Source: Paenibacillus polymyxa M1
GTDB taxonomy: Bacteria > Bacillota > Bacilli > Paenibacillales > Paenibacillaceae
Reading direction: 5' to 3'
Length of the DNA: 64,000 bases
Assembly (NCBI RefSeq): GCF_000237325.1
Contig: NC_017542.1
Span: forward strand, 3,196,501-3,260,500
Part shown: one piece after another, positions 1-7,812 of the stretch
Numbering within the stretch: the first letter of the stretch is position 1
Layout: each line of letters begins with the position of its first letter
Translations under genes and position numbers: made by a program
Notes under the pieces: model-generated
Seen by the model: only the letters and a program-made list of their open reading frames with translations
The model's database searches: none
Told to the model about the DNA's origin: nothing

Positions 1-170
1 ATTACTTTAGAATAATCCGCAAAAACGTTGCGCTTGCCATGCAGGTCCAGTCGCGAAACAGCCCCGGCAATTTCCGTAACTCACCGTGTGGAAAACGACA
101 CCCCCATTGAAAAGGATGCCTCAACACTATGAATAAAGTAACAAATTTCAGGATAAAAAATCATAGTTCC

Positions 171-296
171 TAATGTCAGAAGAAGCCAAAGTATTAGACT
201 GACCTTAGAAATTGAAACAGCGACAACTAAGACGAGGAAATAGGGTCCTTGATTGTCGCTATTGCATTGAACTAACGTATCCCGTTAGTTCAATGG
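171..296. repeat. Type A cargo-flanking repeat, copy 1
   Basis: This stretch resembles 43551-43667 over its whole length. Both contain an AACAGCGACA arm that pairs with a TGTCGCT arm, followed by an inverted repeat around CTAACG/CGTTAG. Here the second hairpin is perfect (CATTGAACTAACG against CGTTAGTTCAATG, positions about 264-294). It ends a few bases before the stop of the hydrolase gene, just as the other copy ends at the Nudix stop. It could be a mobile-element end or a terminator module; I do not recognise it. Confidence 0.6.
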
Positions 297-308
297 ATTA
301 ATATACAA

Positions 309-1127
309 CTAAAATCCAAACTCTGTTACTCTTTCAAGCCACTCACGCATAAGTGACTCAAATAATAGAGTCTGTTCAATCTGAAGATTATGGCCTGCTC
401 GATCTAGAACGGCAAAGGTTGCTCTAGGATAATTGTCTAAAATTCTAAAAGCATCTATGTAACCAACAACTGCATCTTGTCGCCCAAGAGTAAATACTGT
501 TGGTTTATCGAAAACTAATTCATCTATATTGGTGGAAAATCCATAGTTTCTTTGAATCTTGCTAAGAAAATCGTAGTCAGCGATCTTACAACCTGCCATG
601 ATCTCTTCTGAATACCTTTTCCAATTATATTCATTGAGAACGACTTGATTTGCGCTAAAATCACTTACTTGCTCTTCACTTAAGGTGTCCATAAACTCGC
701 GATCACTATGAACAACAAAATGCTCGGGAAGTATTCTTCTTTTGTGTTCAGGAATAATTAATGGGCAAATCAGTGCAGCCCCACCAATACGATCTTTATG
801 TCTATTAATTATTCCTCTTGTAATATATCCACCGTATGATTCACCTGCTATGAGATAATCTTGGTTTGGGACAAGAGTTTCAATAAAATTTATAACTGCT
901 TCTAGCATATCATCTGAATTACATATTTGATCGTAATCCTTTGTTTGTCCCATTCCAGGCAGGTCAAGATAGATACGACGCCAATTGGAATTATCTTCAA
1001 ATATCGGTTCCATACACCCACTCATTAACCGATGGTCTGGTGTAAAACCATGGATCATTATAATTGGTTTGCCTTTACCAATTTCCTCGTAATATATATT
1101 GGCATTCTTGACTTTACAATATGGCAT
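309..1127 (-). CDS. Alpha/beta hydrolase, cargo of the decayed prophage
   Basis: A 272-residue alpha/beta-hydrolase-fold enzyme, probably a soluble esterase, lactonase or similar; the substrate cannot be told. The oxyanion-hole HGF lies at residues 26-28, the nucleophile elbow is GESYGG with Ser97, the acid is likely Asp218 (GRQD) and the base His246 (AGHN). GGAGGA precedes the ATG. It lies between a type A repeat and a type B repeat fragment, the slot held by a Nudix gene in the intact prophage. A LexA-like box sits about 130 bp upstream. Fold confidence is high; function in the phage is unknown. Confidence 0.85.
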   Translation of the reverse strand: MPYCKVKNANIYYEEIGKGKPIIMIHGFTPDHRLMSGCMEPIFEDNSNWRRIYLDLPGMGQTKDYDQICNSDDMLEAVINFIETLVPNQDYLIAGESYGGYITRGIINRHKDRIGGAALICPLIIPEHKRRILPEHFVVHSDREFMDTLSEEQVSDFSANQVVLNEYNWKRYSEEIMAGCKIADYDFLSKIQRNYGFSTNIDELVFDKPTVFTLGRQDAVVGYIDAFRILDNYPRATFAVLDRAGHNLQIEQTLLFESLMREWLERVTEFGF

Positions 1128-1258
1128 ACAGACTCCTCCAAAATTGAGTTATTATTATAATATTCTTACACTAAAGAAGAATCTACATGTTTTATCAAGC
1201 AAACCAGATCTCCTTTCCGTTTCGTTTTGATTATATACGCATATATAATATATGTAAA

Positions 1259-1270
1259 GAACACTTGTTC
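1259..1270 (-). promoter_or_regulatory. LexA/DinR-like box upstream of the hydrolase
   Basis: GAACACTTGTTC matches the core of the Bacillus LexA operator (CGAACN4GTTCG) except for the outermost bases. On the minus strand AT-rich -10-like sequence (TATTAT/TATATT) follows at once. This arrangement recurs at 8297, 8670, 13158 and 44176. Operator identity is inference from the motif. Confidence 0.5.
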
Positions 1271-1287
1271 CCTATTCTTGTTTTCGG

Positions 1288-1316
1288 AGTTAAACTAACC
1301 TGCCCGTTACTTCAAT
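1288..1316. repeat. Type B cargo-flanking repeat, short copy
   Basis: The stretch around AAACTAACCTGCCCGTTA matches the start of longer copies at 2943 and 44215, then diverges into a terminator. It marks the upstream side of the hydrolase cargo gene. Confidence 0.5.
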
Positions 1317-1324
1317 GAAAAAAA

Positions 1325-1391
1325 GCAGCCCCTCATGAACTGCCCTACTGCTAGTCACTTCAACAATAGGATGAGTTCATACAAGGGCTAC
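1325..1391 (-). terminator. Terminator of the small charged gene
   Basis: Read on the minus strand, a GTAGCCCTTGTATGAACT arm pairs with AGTTCATGAGGGGCTGC and is followed by a run of seven T. It directly follows the stop of the gene at 1397. Confidence 0.7.
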
Positions 1392-1396
1392 CCCAT

Positions 1397-1660
1397 TTAC
1401 CAAGTAATCCAACCGCTCGTTCGTTTGTAACTGTGCAGGATCTCGTATTCCTCACTACGCATCAGTCGTTTCATTTTTGTTCTATACAGCCGATAATCAT
1501 CTTTTCTTGCTACTTTACATTCTTTGTTGTAATGAACACTCTTGATTCCTTTACGGAAATCCTTAAGCTTCTCTTTTCTTGGATCTTTGGGCTTATTATT
1601 GATCTCCAGACTACGCTGTTTCTCATCTTCCCAGGATTGAATCTCTTCCCGTGTAAACAT
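1397..1660 (-). CDS. Small highly charged protein of unknown function
   Basis: About 87 residues rich in Lys, Arg and Glu with no signal peptide or membrane segment; it ends SGWITW. Two ATGs lie six bases apart. I chose the second because the GGGG ahead is too close to the first. It sits between the hydrolase and the cyclase-like gene and has its own strong terminator. I do not recognise the family; small basic proteins of this kind are common accessory genes in paenibacilli. Confidence 0.55.
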   Translation of the reverse strand: MFTREEIQSWEDEKQRSLEINNKPKDPRKEKLKDFRKGIKSVHYNKECKVARKDDYRLYRTKMKRLMRSEEYEILHSYKRTSGWITW

Positions 1661-1933
1661 CTTCATCCCCGTTGTGCCGGGTTAGATTTTGGCATTTGAA
1701 GCCATGACCTTAGACACAACTAATAGAAGAAGATCTTCGGATTGAACATTAAATCACCTCTGAATTTATTCGCCCTTATTTTAACATATTTATAACTATT
1801 CTTCCCGTTTTACGCCTTCAATCAGTGTTTAGACAATCATTTTACATATTTGAAATTTGCAACTTTCCCCTCTAAACCTTCCTCATCCTGGTCCGTTCCT
1901 GTTTCACCATGAGCTCCCTTCTAAAGGGAGTCT

Positions 1934-2851
1934 TTATGCATAGGTATACTCCGGTCCCAATCGTTCGATAATTCGATCCAACTGTCTGGTTAGATAAGGC
2001 GAAACGTCACCAATGCCAGACACTGCTTCTAACAAGGGAAAGGATTGCCCACCCCACGGGCCTTGTGGATCAAAGACTTGTCTACCGATTCGCAAGCCTT
2101 CTGTTTCCCTGAAGATGTTCAATCGTTCCAATCCTTCAATAAGCAGCCCGACCGGCAGCGTTTTGTTCCTACGTCGGGACCATTCTGCCAAGAAGGACAT
2201 GCCACGTAATATATCATATTCAAAAAACCTCGGAAAACAAGGCTTCAGCCATTCCATATCGATGACACTTCTATTTTGTTTAGAACATACAAGACGATGC
2301 TCAATTAAATAACGTGCGCCTTCATCTAAGAAAACGACTTCCTGTTCAGTAAATTCACGGTCTGTATGCCATAAGATAGCTTCAAGCGGAGGAAGTGTCG
2401 AAACAATAGAGCTCTTTTTAGAATGAATATAAGCTTCAGGATCGCAGTTCAGTCCGCCATCAGGTAACTGATGCTTTAAGAGCCATTCGCGAATCCAAGG
2501 CAGTTCCTTGTCCAAATCACAGCCATACGCCATTAGAATCATATAGTATACGGCAAGTTCACAATGGCAGCAATCCATCTTCATCTTATCACTTTCACTT
2601 GTTGGATGGTCATCGGGGAATATGATGAAGGTGGGCCAAACCTGAGTTTCGAGTAAATATTTTGCTCCAGTAATAGCAGACTCGGGAATTAGTTTCACCT
2701 CACCCATTTCATAAAGAGCAGCCATATGCCACCAAGCTCCATCCCATTTTCGACGGCTGCACTCGCCGTGAGTCATCCCCAAATGCGGAGTAGATTCAAG
2801 GAACTGTATAGATTCTTCGATTGCTAAACGAATATTTTGATTTGCTTCCAT
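1934..2851 (-). CDS. Prenyltransferase/squalene-cyclase-like repeat protein
   Basis: A 305-residue protein with the character of an alpha/alpha-toroid (squalene oxidase or prenyltransferase repeats): repeated helices, aromatic-rich turns, a DGGLNCDP segment near residue 132 and a late GPWGGQSFP segment. It lacks a recognisable DDTA/DXDD cyclase motif, so catalysis of terpene cyclisation is doubtful. AAGGAG precedes the ATG. It lies between short and long type B repeats beside other cargo. Fold call is moderate; function unknown. Confidence 0.65.
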   Translation of the reverse strand: MEANQNIRLAIEESIQFLESTPHLGMTHGECSRRKWDGAWWHMAALYEMGEVKLIPESAITGAKYLLETQVWPTFIIFPDDHPTSESDKMKMDCCHCELAVYYMILMAYGCDLDKELPWIREWLLKHQLPDGGLNCDPEAYIHSKKSSIVSTLPPLEAILWHTDREFTEQEVVFLDEGARYLIEHRLVCSKQNRSVIDMEWLKPCFPRFFEYDILRGMSFLAEWSRRRNKTLPVGLLIEGLERLNIFRETEGLRIGRQVFDPQGPWGGQSFPLLEAVSGIGDVSPYLTRQLDRIIERLGPEYTYA

Positions 2852-2942
2852 CTGGGTATCTCCTTTTTGATTACCTCTACTTCACACTTCAGTTAAGCAA
2901 CGCCTCACCTCGTATACCCTTCCACTCTTAAAAAATTCGATA

Positions 2943-3005
2943 TGTTATTAAACTATCCTGCCCGTTAGCTTAATGAGGCATCGTCAGAATATTACTTTAT
3001 TTTTC
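2943..3005. repeat. Type B cargo-flanking repeat, long copy in the remnant
   Basis: The segment with CCTGCCCGTTAGCTTAATGA and the following GCATCGTC matches 44215-44275 closely. In both places a copy of the same regulator gene follows, intact at 44333 and decayed here. This anchors the comparison of the two cargo slots. Confidence 0.65.
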
Positions 3006-3065
3006 AGTTTAGAACTTTATTTTCTTCTGACACCTATAATAAAGACCGCAAAGGCTTAAGCCCTT

Positions 3066-3395
3066 TGCTTCTGGCATTCTAAGTCCAATTTCTCCTTCTT
3101 GGTTTCGCCCCCGACCATAGTCGATCATCACAAAATCCAATGTTCGGTTGACAGACTTTTTGCTAAATTTTCTTTGACCTTGCGTCTTTTGTCAGCGAAT
3201 GTTGTGGCTGATATACCATGAATACCTTTTTTATACTCTGCTCATATACTGTTGAGCTTTTAGATACAAAAGCTTTGCAGCAAGCCTTTCATGCACATCT
3301 CTAATGTTAGAGATTGCAAAACGGATATTGTTTGTAATGAGGAAATAGAACTTGTAATGAGCTGTTACTCTTTAGAGCTATCCACATCCAGAATG
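3066..3395 (-). pseudogene. Decayed copy of the 44333-44965 phage regulator gene
   Basis: DNA similarity to 44341-44680 is obvious by eye: the GACCATAGTCGAT segment, the CAAAATCCAATGT segment and a later stretch around TTGTAAT. The stop codon is lost, frames are broken and about half of the gene is missing, so it cannot make the 210-residue product. It is one of four landmarks showing that the left flank derives from a relative of the intact prophage. Confidence 0.75.
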
Positions 3396-4095
3396 CCACC
3401 CAAGGGTGAGCCATCATCCAATCAGCTTATGGTCATGAGCGGCCACGCTCCACGGAATCGCTTATACTCTTCTGTTCTTTTAGGCTGTAATAGCTGAGCT
3501 CATGTTCAGGTTGCACACACTTTGACCTTTTATTGTCGTGGTAACCGTAGACCTTCAACAGACTTCTTGAGCCTGGCTATCTCGTTATCCTTTTGTTGCA
3601 TAAGGGTTTCAACGGCGATTAAATCATCGTTCTAGCCCTTAGCCACCTGTTGAAATCTCTATACCCCCTTTCTATATCTAGCTGCTGTGGTGGGTCTGGA
3701 TCAATCCTTCCACTATTGAATGGTTGTTGCTCCACATCTCATTTATATGTTTTTCCACACTCATCCGCCGTCTCGGCTCCATCCACTCTTTGCAGCATCA
3801 AATGGCATTTTACAGTCATATACAATTAAAAATCCCTTTCCGCATTACTGTAAGTACACTGTCCGAATGCGTACATGCCTCTTCTTTCATCCGTAGGAGT
3901 ATTTTTAAAATCGAAATCAACATTTTCAGTGAGGAAGAAACCTCTACATCTGGCATCATTACAACGATGCTTCGACAGACATTGTATAAGGCTGTTTTCT
4001 CTTTCTTTACTCCCTATGAGCTAAAATATGATATATCCTTACTGCCCTCAACAATGAATATGTTCTGCATAAACTATCAAAAAGGAGATGAGAAC
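3396..4095. other. About 700 bp of decayed phage-like DNA without an intact gene
   Basis: Only short broken frames are present. On the minus strand around 3560-3620 a fragment reads as LMQQKDNEIARLKKSVEGL, the tail of a coiled-coil protein, and around 3400-3490 another fragment contains SWLDDGSPLGG. Neither has a credible start. A TATGATAT -10-like sequence near 4028 may serve the frameshifted gene at 4096. Confidence 0.4.
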
Positions 4096-4405
4096 ATGAC
4101 TAGATTGTTAGATGCTCGAACATCTCAAAACGCAAGTTACGGTAATACGATCTCAATTCCCTTGCCAGCCAATACTGCTGGTGCCATCGCGGAGCTTGGT
4201 TTAGATGTAACGGAATGCCCTTTACTCTGTGAGTGTCTCCGAAACAAACCCAAACGCTGTACAAGTCGTCACCATCAATGCTTCTGATTACAATATCCCT
4301 CTACCACCATCAAATGAATTGGTATATACCTTATATATATTTTGCACAGCAGATGCTACCCGAATAGGAATAGAAAGTTTTAATGCTGTTGCCTACTCGG
4401 ATTAA
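4096..4405 (+). pseudogene. Small protein gene with one +1 frameshift
   Basis: AAAGGAGATG precedes an ATG that opens a frame beginning TRLLDARTSQNASYG. After LGLDVT (about 4211) the useful frame moves by one base and continues as NALYSVSVSETNPNAVQVV to end FNAVAYSD-stop at 4405. The two halves read as one protein of about 102 residues with a beta-rich, secreted or surface-like composition. The extra base could be a true inactivating insertion or a sequencing error. I do not recognise the family. Confidence 0.6.
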
Positions 4406-4494
4406 AATTCACCGTAACACGGAGAACAAAGCCCTCTTATTTTTGTTTCATCTGCTCTTGGAGACAATAATTTCTATCTGTCGTTCATTTTTTG

Positions 4495-4500
4495 GTATAA
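4495..4500 (+). promoter_or_regulatory. Extended -10 promoter of the membrane gene
   Basis: TTTTTTGGTATAAT is shared word for word with the promoter of the paralogue at 48762-48767, while the DNA further upstream differs. The TGN-like extension supports an extended -10 promoter. Confidence 0.6.
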
Positions 4501-4522
4501 TTTACTTAAAGGGGGTGATCAA

Positions 4523-4744
4523 ATGGGAATTATGCTTATTCTTATTGCTATTGTTTTTTTCGCGCTTGGTATTTTAAGTAAACGGAAACCCACTTGGGGA
4601 TGGCGTGCAAACGAAGCCTGGAAAATCAAAGGTGACTCAGAACCAAGCGACGCTTACATTGATGACATGAAATTTAGGGGCTCTGTATCTATTCTCTTTG
4701 GGTTCTTCTTCTTAGCATGTGGACTTTTGGTTATCTTCCTGTAA
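4523..4744 (+). CDS. Two-helix membrane protein, DUF6199-like, remnant copy
   Basis: A 73-residue protein with a hydrophobic helix at residues 2-18, a central polar stretch (WGWRANEAWKIKGDSEPSD) and a second helix at about 51-73. It is close to identical in sequence to the protein at 48789-49013 of the intact prophage. The W-x-GDSEPSD core resembles the DUF6199 family of small membrane proteins; function unknown. GGGGGTGAT precedes the ATG. It remains open although its neighbours have decayed, which hints at selection or recent arrival. Confidence 0.7.
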   Translation: MGIMLILIAIVFFALGILSKRKPTWGWRANEAWKIKGDSEPSDAYIDDMKFRGSVSILFGFFFLACGLLVIFL

Positions 4745-5025
4745 GCGCACTTCCTTAAACTTCAAAGCTCGACCAGCGAATGTAGTAGTAGTTCCATAAC
4801 TAGCTTTATAGATTTCATACTTTTCTTTTTTTGTTTCTAAACACTTCTTCGCGCCCTGCTGGCGTTTGTATTCTTTCCAGTCTACTTCATGAAACCAAAA
4901 GTATTTTCCGTAGCTATCCCTATAGGTCTCTATACAGAATTGAAGAAGTTCCTTCATTGATTTGTATGTATCTGCTCATGGCATGGATCGAACATGCCAA
5001 GGCATTTATCTTTACACCGTGTCCG
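4745..5025 (-). pseudogene. Decayed HNH endonuclease, C-terminal part
   Basis: The minus strand encodes LLQFCIETYRDSYGKYFWF and GRALKFKEVRL, matching the C-terminal third of the HNH protein at 49030-49698 (LLQFWISAFRDKYGDHFWF, GRSLKVKEVRL). Upstream, DNA similarity continues to about 5025 but the frame is broken and the catalytic HNH core is gone. Its neighbour order (membrane gene converging on HNH gene) is the same as in the intact prophage. Confidence 0.75.
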
Positions 5026-5061
5026 CTTCTAACTATTTAAAACCTAATTCAATAATTTTTT

Positions 5062-5079
5062 GTGGGGAAATTGTGGGGA
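5062..5079. other. GTGGGGA repeats, possible arm sites of an older element
   Basis: GTGGGGA occurs at 5062-5068 and 5073-5079, 11 bp apart. The intact prophage has GGGGGAC at the same 11-bp spacing next to each attachment core. These bases lie on the chromosome side of the left core, so they may be the integrase arms of the decayed prophage. Confidence 0.4.
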
Positions 5080-5119
5080 GTACTGCGTAGTCCAAGAAAA
5101 TGAAGCATTATCCTCAAAC

Positions 5120-5155
5120 AAAAAAATCCCTCAACGCTTAGAGCGCCAAGGGATT
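5120..5155 (-). terminator. Original glnA terminator, displaced by the prophage
   Basis: On the minus strand AATCCCTTGGCGCTC pairs with GCGTTGAGGGATT and runs into seven T. It follows the displaced glnA stop codon (5163-5165) by a few bases, so it would have ended glnA transcription before integration. It now lies 56 kb from the gene. Confidence 0.8.
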
Positions 5156-5162
5156 CCACATT

Positions 5163-5195
5163 TTAGTAAAGCGTCAGATATTGATCACGTTCCCA
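5163..5195 (-). other. Left attachment site with displaced glnA tail
   Basis: Positions 5167-5195 are identical to 61812-61840. Read on the minus strand they encode the last ten residues of glutamine synthetase, [10 protein letters not shown], and a TAA stop at 5163-5165. The Tyr codon next to the stop is TAC here and TAT in the copy now serving glnA. Weaker similarity (15 of 20 bases) continues to about 5215, so the phage carries an imperfect copy of more of glnA than the identity core. Confidence 0.95.
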
Positions 5196-5320
5196 TTGAT
5201 GTACTTGGGTTCTGTTTATGTACGAATTTATCACTTCATCTTTTCCTTTATTAGGATAGCGATTTATAGAACATTTCATCAGAAACGTTGTTCACAATCT
5301 ATCATAACTTTTCATGAATT

Positions 5321-5350
5321 GGGGGACGTTTGGGGGACACTTAGGGGGAC
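5321..5350. other. Left integrase arm-type sites
   Basis: Three direct copies of GGGGGAC start at 5321, 5332 and 5344. Matching copies lie at 61707, 61718 and, inverted, 61757 inside the other end. Tyrosine integrases of this class bind short arm sites on both sides of the core with their N-terminal domain; assignment here rests on position and repetition. Confidence 0.7.
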
Positions 5351-5407
5351 GATTTTAAGACCAATGTAGGGCAGATGGGAATGAACCATTCTACCCCGTT
5401 TTACATA

Positions 5408-5563
5408 CTACTTTACGAAAGTGAATTCATGAATCCATGAAGGAGCTTCTACTATTACAACGACCGGCAGAGTAGTCCCAAATACCTGAAGCATAGATAA
5501 GGTATAAATTTCAGCATTCTCTTTTTTAATGTCCCATTTAATCTTTAATCTGTGTATTTGCAT
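5408..5563 (-). CDS. Small hypothetical protein divergent from the XRE gene
   Basis: A 51-residue frame starting MQIHRLKIKWDIKKENAE and ending WIHEFTFVK, preceded by AAAGGA ten bases before the ATG. The longer frame in the same phase overlaps the divergent XRE gene and has no ribosome site, so I used this internal start. The middle is moderately hydrophobic (FGTTLPVVVIVEAP). Its place between the attachment site and a regulator is typical for small lysogeny genes. No family recognised. Confidence 0.4.
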   Translation of the reverse strand: MQIHRLKIKWDIKKENAEIYTLSMLQVFGTTLPVVVIVEAPSWIHEFTFVK

Positions 5564-5648
5564 TGATGCACGTCCTTTGTCGTATTTACTGGAGTGCCTC
5601 TCAGTGATATAATTTGCAACGAATAGATGTCTACTGGAGGATCTCTGA

Positions 5649-5861
5649 TTGAAAATCTCCCGTGGGAGATGCCGACTTAAGGAGCTACTCGAAGAACGTC
5701 GTATAAAACAAATCGATCTTGCTAGACGCACCGGCTACAGCAGACATTTGATTTCTAATTGGGCCAACAATCAGGATAAAATGTCTGCTGATGTTATGAT
5801 TAACATAGCTTATGCCCTCGATTGTAAAATGGAAGACTTATACGAACTGATCTTTGAGTGA
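5649..5861 (+). CDS. XRE-family DNA-binding protein (Cro-like)
   Basis: A 70-residue helix-turn-helix protein; the HTH is at about residues 20-43 (IDLARRTGYSRHLISNWANN) and is followed by a dimer-like segment ending MEDLYELIFE. Start is TTG with GGAGGA at 5636-5641, seven bases away. It is transcribed against the rest of the accessory region and ends in a strong terminator, so it is a lone regulator, perhaps of the neighbouring genes or of excision. Confidence 0.8.
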   Translation: MKISRGRCRLKELLEERRIKQIDLARRTGYSRHLISNWANNQDKMSADVMINIAYALDCKMEDLYELIFE

Positions 5862-5883
5862 GCCTGTTGGCTCTCCCTCGGAT

Positions 5884-5908
5884 AAAAGTATGGTTGAACC
5901 ATACTTTT
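5884..5908. terminator. Bidirectional terminator after the XRE gene
   Basis: AAAAGTATGGT and ACCATACTTTT form an 11-bp perfect stem with a 3-base loop, with A-tract and T-tract on both sides. Confidence 0.85.
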
Positions 5909-6075
5909 TACAGACAACTGTACTCCCCTCCCTTTTTTATTTTCCAAGTCAATTATGTCTATAATCGAACATATCAATTTTTGACATAACTATACTACTA
6001 TTAAATCCCATTATTAGGGGCTTGGCAACAAAAATTCGGGCGCTGAATGTCTCTTAATATTCGACATTATAAGAC

Positions 6076-6106
6076 AAAAAAAGAGTCGCTATTTTGTAGC
6101 AACTCC
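6076..6106 (-). terminator. Terminator of the agr-type operon
   Basis: On the minus strand GAGTTGCTA pairs with TAGCGACTC and is followed by seven T. The stop codon of the LytTR gene lies within the stem, ending the operon. Confidence 0.85.
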
Positions 6107-6484
6107 AGTGAAGATTATTTTCGAATTAATAAAACCCATTTCTTCAACAACCTCATCAAATCGATGGTAAGCAATTGGACACCTTTTCGATGTTTTTGTT
6201 ACTTCATCTTCAAAGTAAGCATCTTTAAAGATACCATTAACAATCTTTACTTTTTCTACATTAAGAGTGTTGCTTCTATCCACATTTAAAAAACGATATC
6301 CGTTACTATTCAAAAAATTCTCCCAATGTCTCAAGGTTCCTACCATATAGTATGTTTTATCAAATGTATGAACCAGTATCTGGTCTCGCTTTCTCCCCTT
6401 AGAGATGAAAAGGACTTTGTCTACTAAAACATTTTCTCCTCTTTCTATACCTCCAGGATCTGCCGATACGGTTAAACTTAGCAT
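6089..6484 (-). CDS. LytTR-domain transcription regulator without receiver domain
   Basis: A 131-residue protein made almost entirely of a LytTR DNA-binding domain. Residues about 24-90 show the family pattern, including the conserved GYRFLNVDRSNTLNVEKV region where LytTR proteins have F-R-HR-S--N---I. Classical agr systems use AgrA, which has a phospho-receiver in front of this domain; none is present. GGGGAA precedes the ATG and the gap to the peptide gene is 14 bp, so it is the last gene of the operon. It likely reports peptide sensing by direct contact or simply autoregulates; this is inference. Confidence 0.8.
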   Translation of the reverse strand: MLSLTVSADPGGIERGENVLVDKVLFISKGRKRDQILVHTFDKTYYMVGTLRHWENFLNSNGYRFLNVDRSNTLNVEKVKIVNGIFKDAYFEDEVTKTSKRCPIAYHRFDEVVEEMGFINSKIIFTGVATK

Positions 6485-6498
6485 TTAACATTCCCCGC

Positions 6499-6645
6499 TT
6501 ACTTTAACAATTCTTTCGGTGGTTCGGGACTGTGAATCCATGACAGACTTGCCGTGCTCACTGATGCAACTGCAAGTATTGTCAACATTGCAGCAATATT
6601 GTAATACATACTAGCCTTCACTTTACTCGGTTTGGTTTTCTTCAT
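6499..6645 (-). CDS. agrD: AgrD-like cyclic peptide precursor with Ser in place of Cys
   Basis: A 48-residue frame starting MKKTKPSKVKASMYYN. It has the AgrD build: amphipathic N-terminal helix (about 12-29), a short core STASLSWIHS (30-39) and an acidic C-tail EPPKELLK. Aligned with typical firmicute precursors, where the core reads TAC-x-x-W followed by PEVPEEL, Ser33 sits at the ring Cys. A Ser would give a true lactone rather than a thiolactone. The start overlaps the agrB end by 23 bp and AGGAGG precedes it. Mature ends are inferred. Confidence 0.8.
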   Translation of the reverse strand: MKKTKPSKVKASMYYNIAAMLTILAVASVSTASLSWIHSPEPPKELLK

Positions 6646-7177
6646 TTTTCACACCTCCTTCTATTAGTGTTAAACTCTGAACAAAAAAACTGGCAGCTAC
6701 CACTGGAAAAGCCAACCACAGATTTAGAGCAACAATTGCAACTCCCATAAACTTTAGCAACGGATAGTGCTTCTTTGATATACGCGTCTTCCCCTCCACC
6801 CTCGATGGCGCGTAAATCAAGATAAGCACAATACTTATTATCGACGTAATAACGATCCAATTGTAATTAAAACTTGCGAAAGATAAAGCAGTAAGTAGAA
6901 CTGTAGATACAACAATACACACTATATTGCTCTTTAAATGTATTCCTCCTACAATTTGGCGCAACATTGAAAAAGATATCATAGCTAGCAAAGCTTCCTG
7001 CATTCTGTCCGTAAAAAATGAGATACCTATAGTCAGTAAAATAATTGAGACTGTATTGATCGCAACGGATATCCCGTGTTTTAGAACATCTATAGATGAA
7101 GGATGATCAGGGACAACTGTTTTGATGTGAGTCGCAATATTAAGAGCGATGGTGTCAAGGCTTTTTATAGTAATCAC
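6623..7177 (-). CDS. agrB: AgrB-like membrane peptidase for peptide processing
   Basis: A 184-residue polytopic membrane protein of the AgrB family, which cleaves and cyclises the AgrD peptide. The catalytic region reads RQIVGGIH with His80 and Cys87 seven residues on, the same spacing as the known AgrB catalytic pair. Several hydrophobic helices follow (about 86-165). It starts with GTG after CGGAG and overlaps the upstream receptor-like gene by 23 bp and agrD by 23 bp, so translation is probably coupled. Confidence 0.92.
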   Translation of the reverse strand: MITIKSLDTIALNIATHIKTVVPDHPSSIDVLKHGISVAINTVSIILLTIGISFFTDRMQEALLAMISFSMLRQIVGGIHLKSNIVCIVVSTVLLTALSFASFNYNWIVITSIISIVLILIYAPSRVEGKTRISKKHYPLLKFMGVAIVALNLWLAFPVVAASFFVQSLTLIEGGVKNEENQTE

Positions 7178-7787
7178 GCTCCGTTTTTAATGCATAATAT
7201 AAAAACATGGCAGATGCTAAGGCAATAAATAGAATACTCAAGAAGAAATTATTGACGTAAAACATAAATGCACAAGCTGCCAATACTCCTATTATTAAGA
7301 TAATAACGAGTACATACTCCCACTTAAAACGTAGATTTTCATAATCTGCCGTAAAGCCTATTTTAAATTTATACAGGAACCACGAAATAGCTAACACCCA
7401 TGCACTAGTTACCGCTTGCGCTAACGATCCTTCTGCTGAGGTCTGCATTTCTGTTGTCAAGGTACCAAAAAGCATTAATATAACCGCCGCTTGGAATAAT
7501 GTGTACAAAAAAGTGCCTGTAATGGATATGATGGCTGCCCAAATAATCGGCATCCTAACAACAGTGGTTATTAATAACGTGAACAATATAATGTTTATGG
7601 TTGGAGCAAAGAAAGATAAAGATGTCTCTTCTCTCAAGATAAAGCTCTGCAAATTCATTATCAATCCAATAAACAATGCAGGCCATATATAGTCTAAGGC
7701 TCTAACTCTAAAAATAGTTAACATTAAAACAAACGCCGCAAATGTTTCTACAGTCGAGAAAAGCAAGAACCGTACAGGCTCCCACAT
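7155..7787 (-). CDS. Kinase-less AgrC-like membrane sensor
   Basis: A 210-residue membrane protein with about six hydrophobic helices (near 6-26, 33-50, 60-80, 85-110, 125-140, 155-200) and a charged C-terminus. It resembles the sensor half of AgrC, but the histidine kinase and ATPase domains are absent, and no kinase gene is nearby. First gene of the operon, ATG after AAGGGG. It could be the peptide receptor, an immunity protein or an exporter; receptor role is inference from gene order. Confidence 0.6.
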   Translation of the reverse strand: MWEPVRFLLFSTVETFAAFVLMLTIFRVRALDYIWPALFIGLIMNLQSFILREETSLSFFAPTINIILFTLLITTVVRMPIIWAAIISITGTFLYTLFQAAVILMLFGTLTTEMQTSAEGSLAQAVTSAWVLAISWFLYKFKIGFTADYENLRFKWEYVLVIILIIGVLAACAFMFYVNNFFLSILFIALASAMFLYYALKTERDYYKKP

Positions 7788-7812
7788 AACACATAACCCC
7801 TTCTCATAATTG

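Noticed and set aside
1..170. Partial minus-strand frame with VTEIAGAVSRLDLHGKRN at the window edge
   Set aside because: It is interrupted by a stop and cut by the window end; I cannot tell gene from remnant.
1934..2851. Functional terpene cyclase cluster
   Set aside because: The protein lacks the DXDD-type motif and no prenyl-diphosphate genes are near, so only the fold is claimed.
3724..4287. 187-codon plus-strand frame around the small surface-like gene
   Set aside because: The first 124 codons have no ribosome site and random composition; only the part from 4096 is preceded by AAAGGAG, and it is frameshifted.
5060..5254. 64-codon plus-strand frame across the left attachment site
   Set aside because: It spans the displaced glnA terminator and tail and has no independent support.
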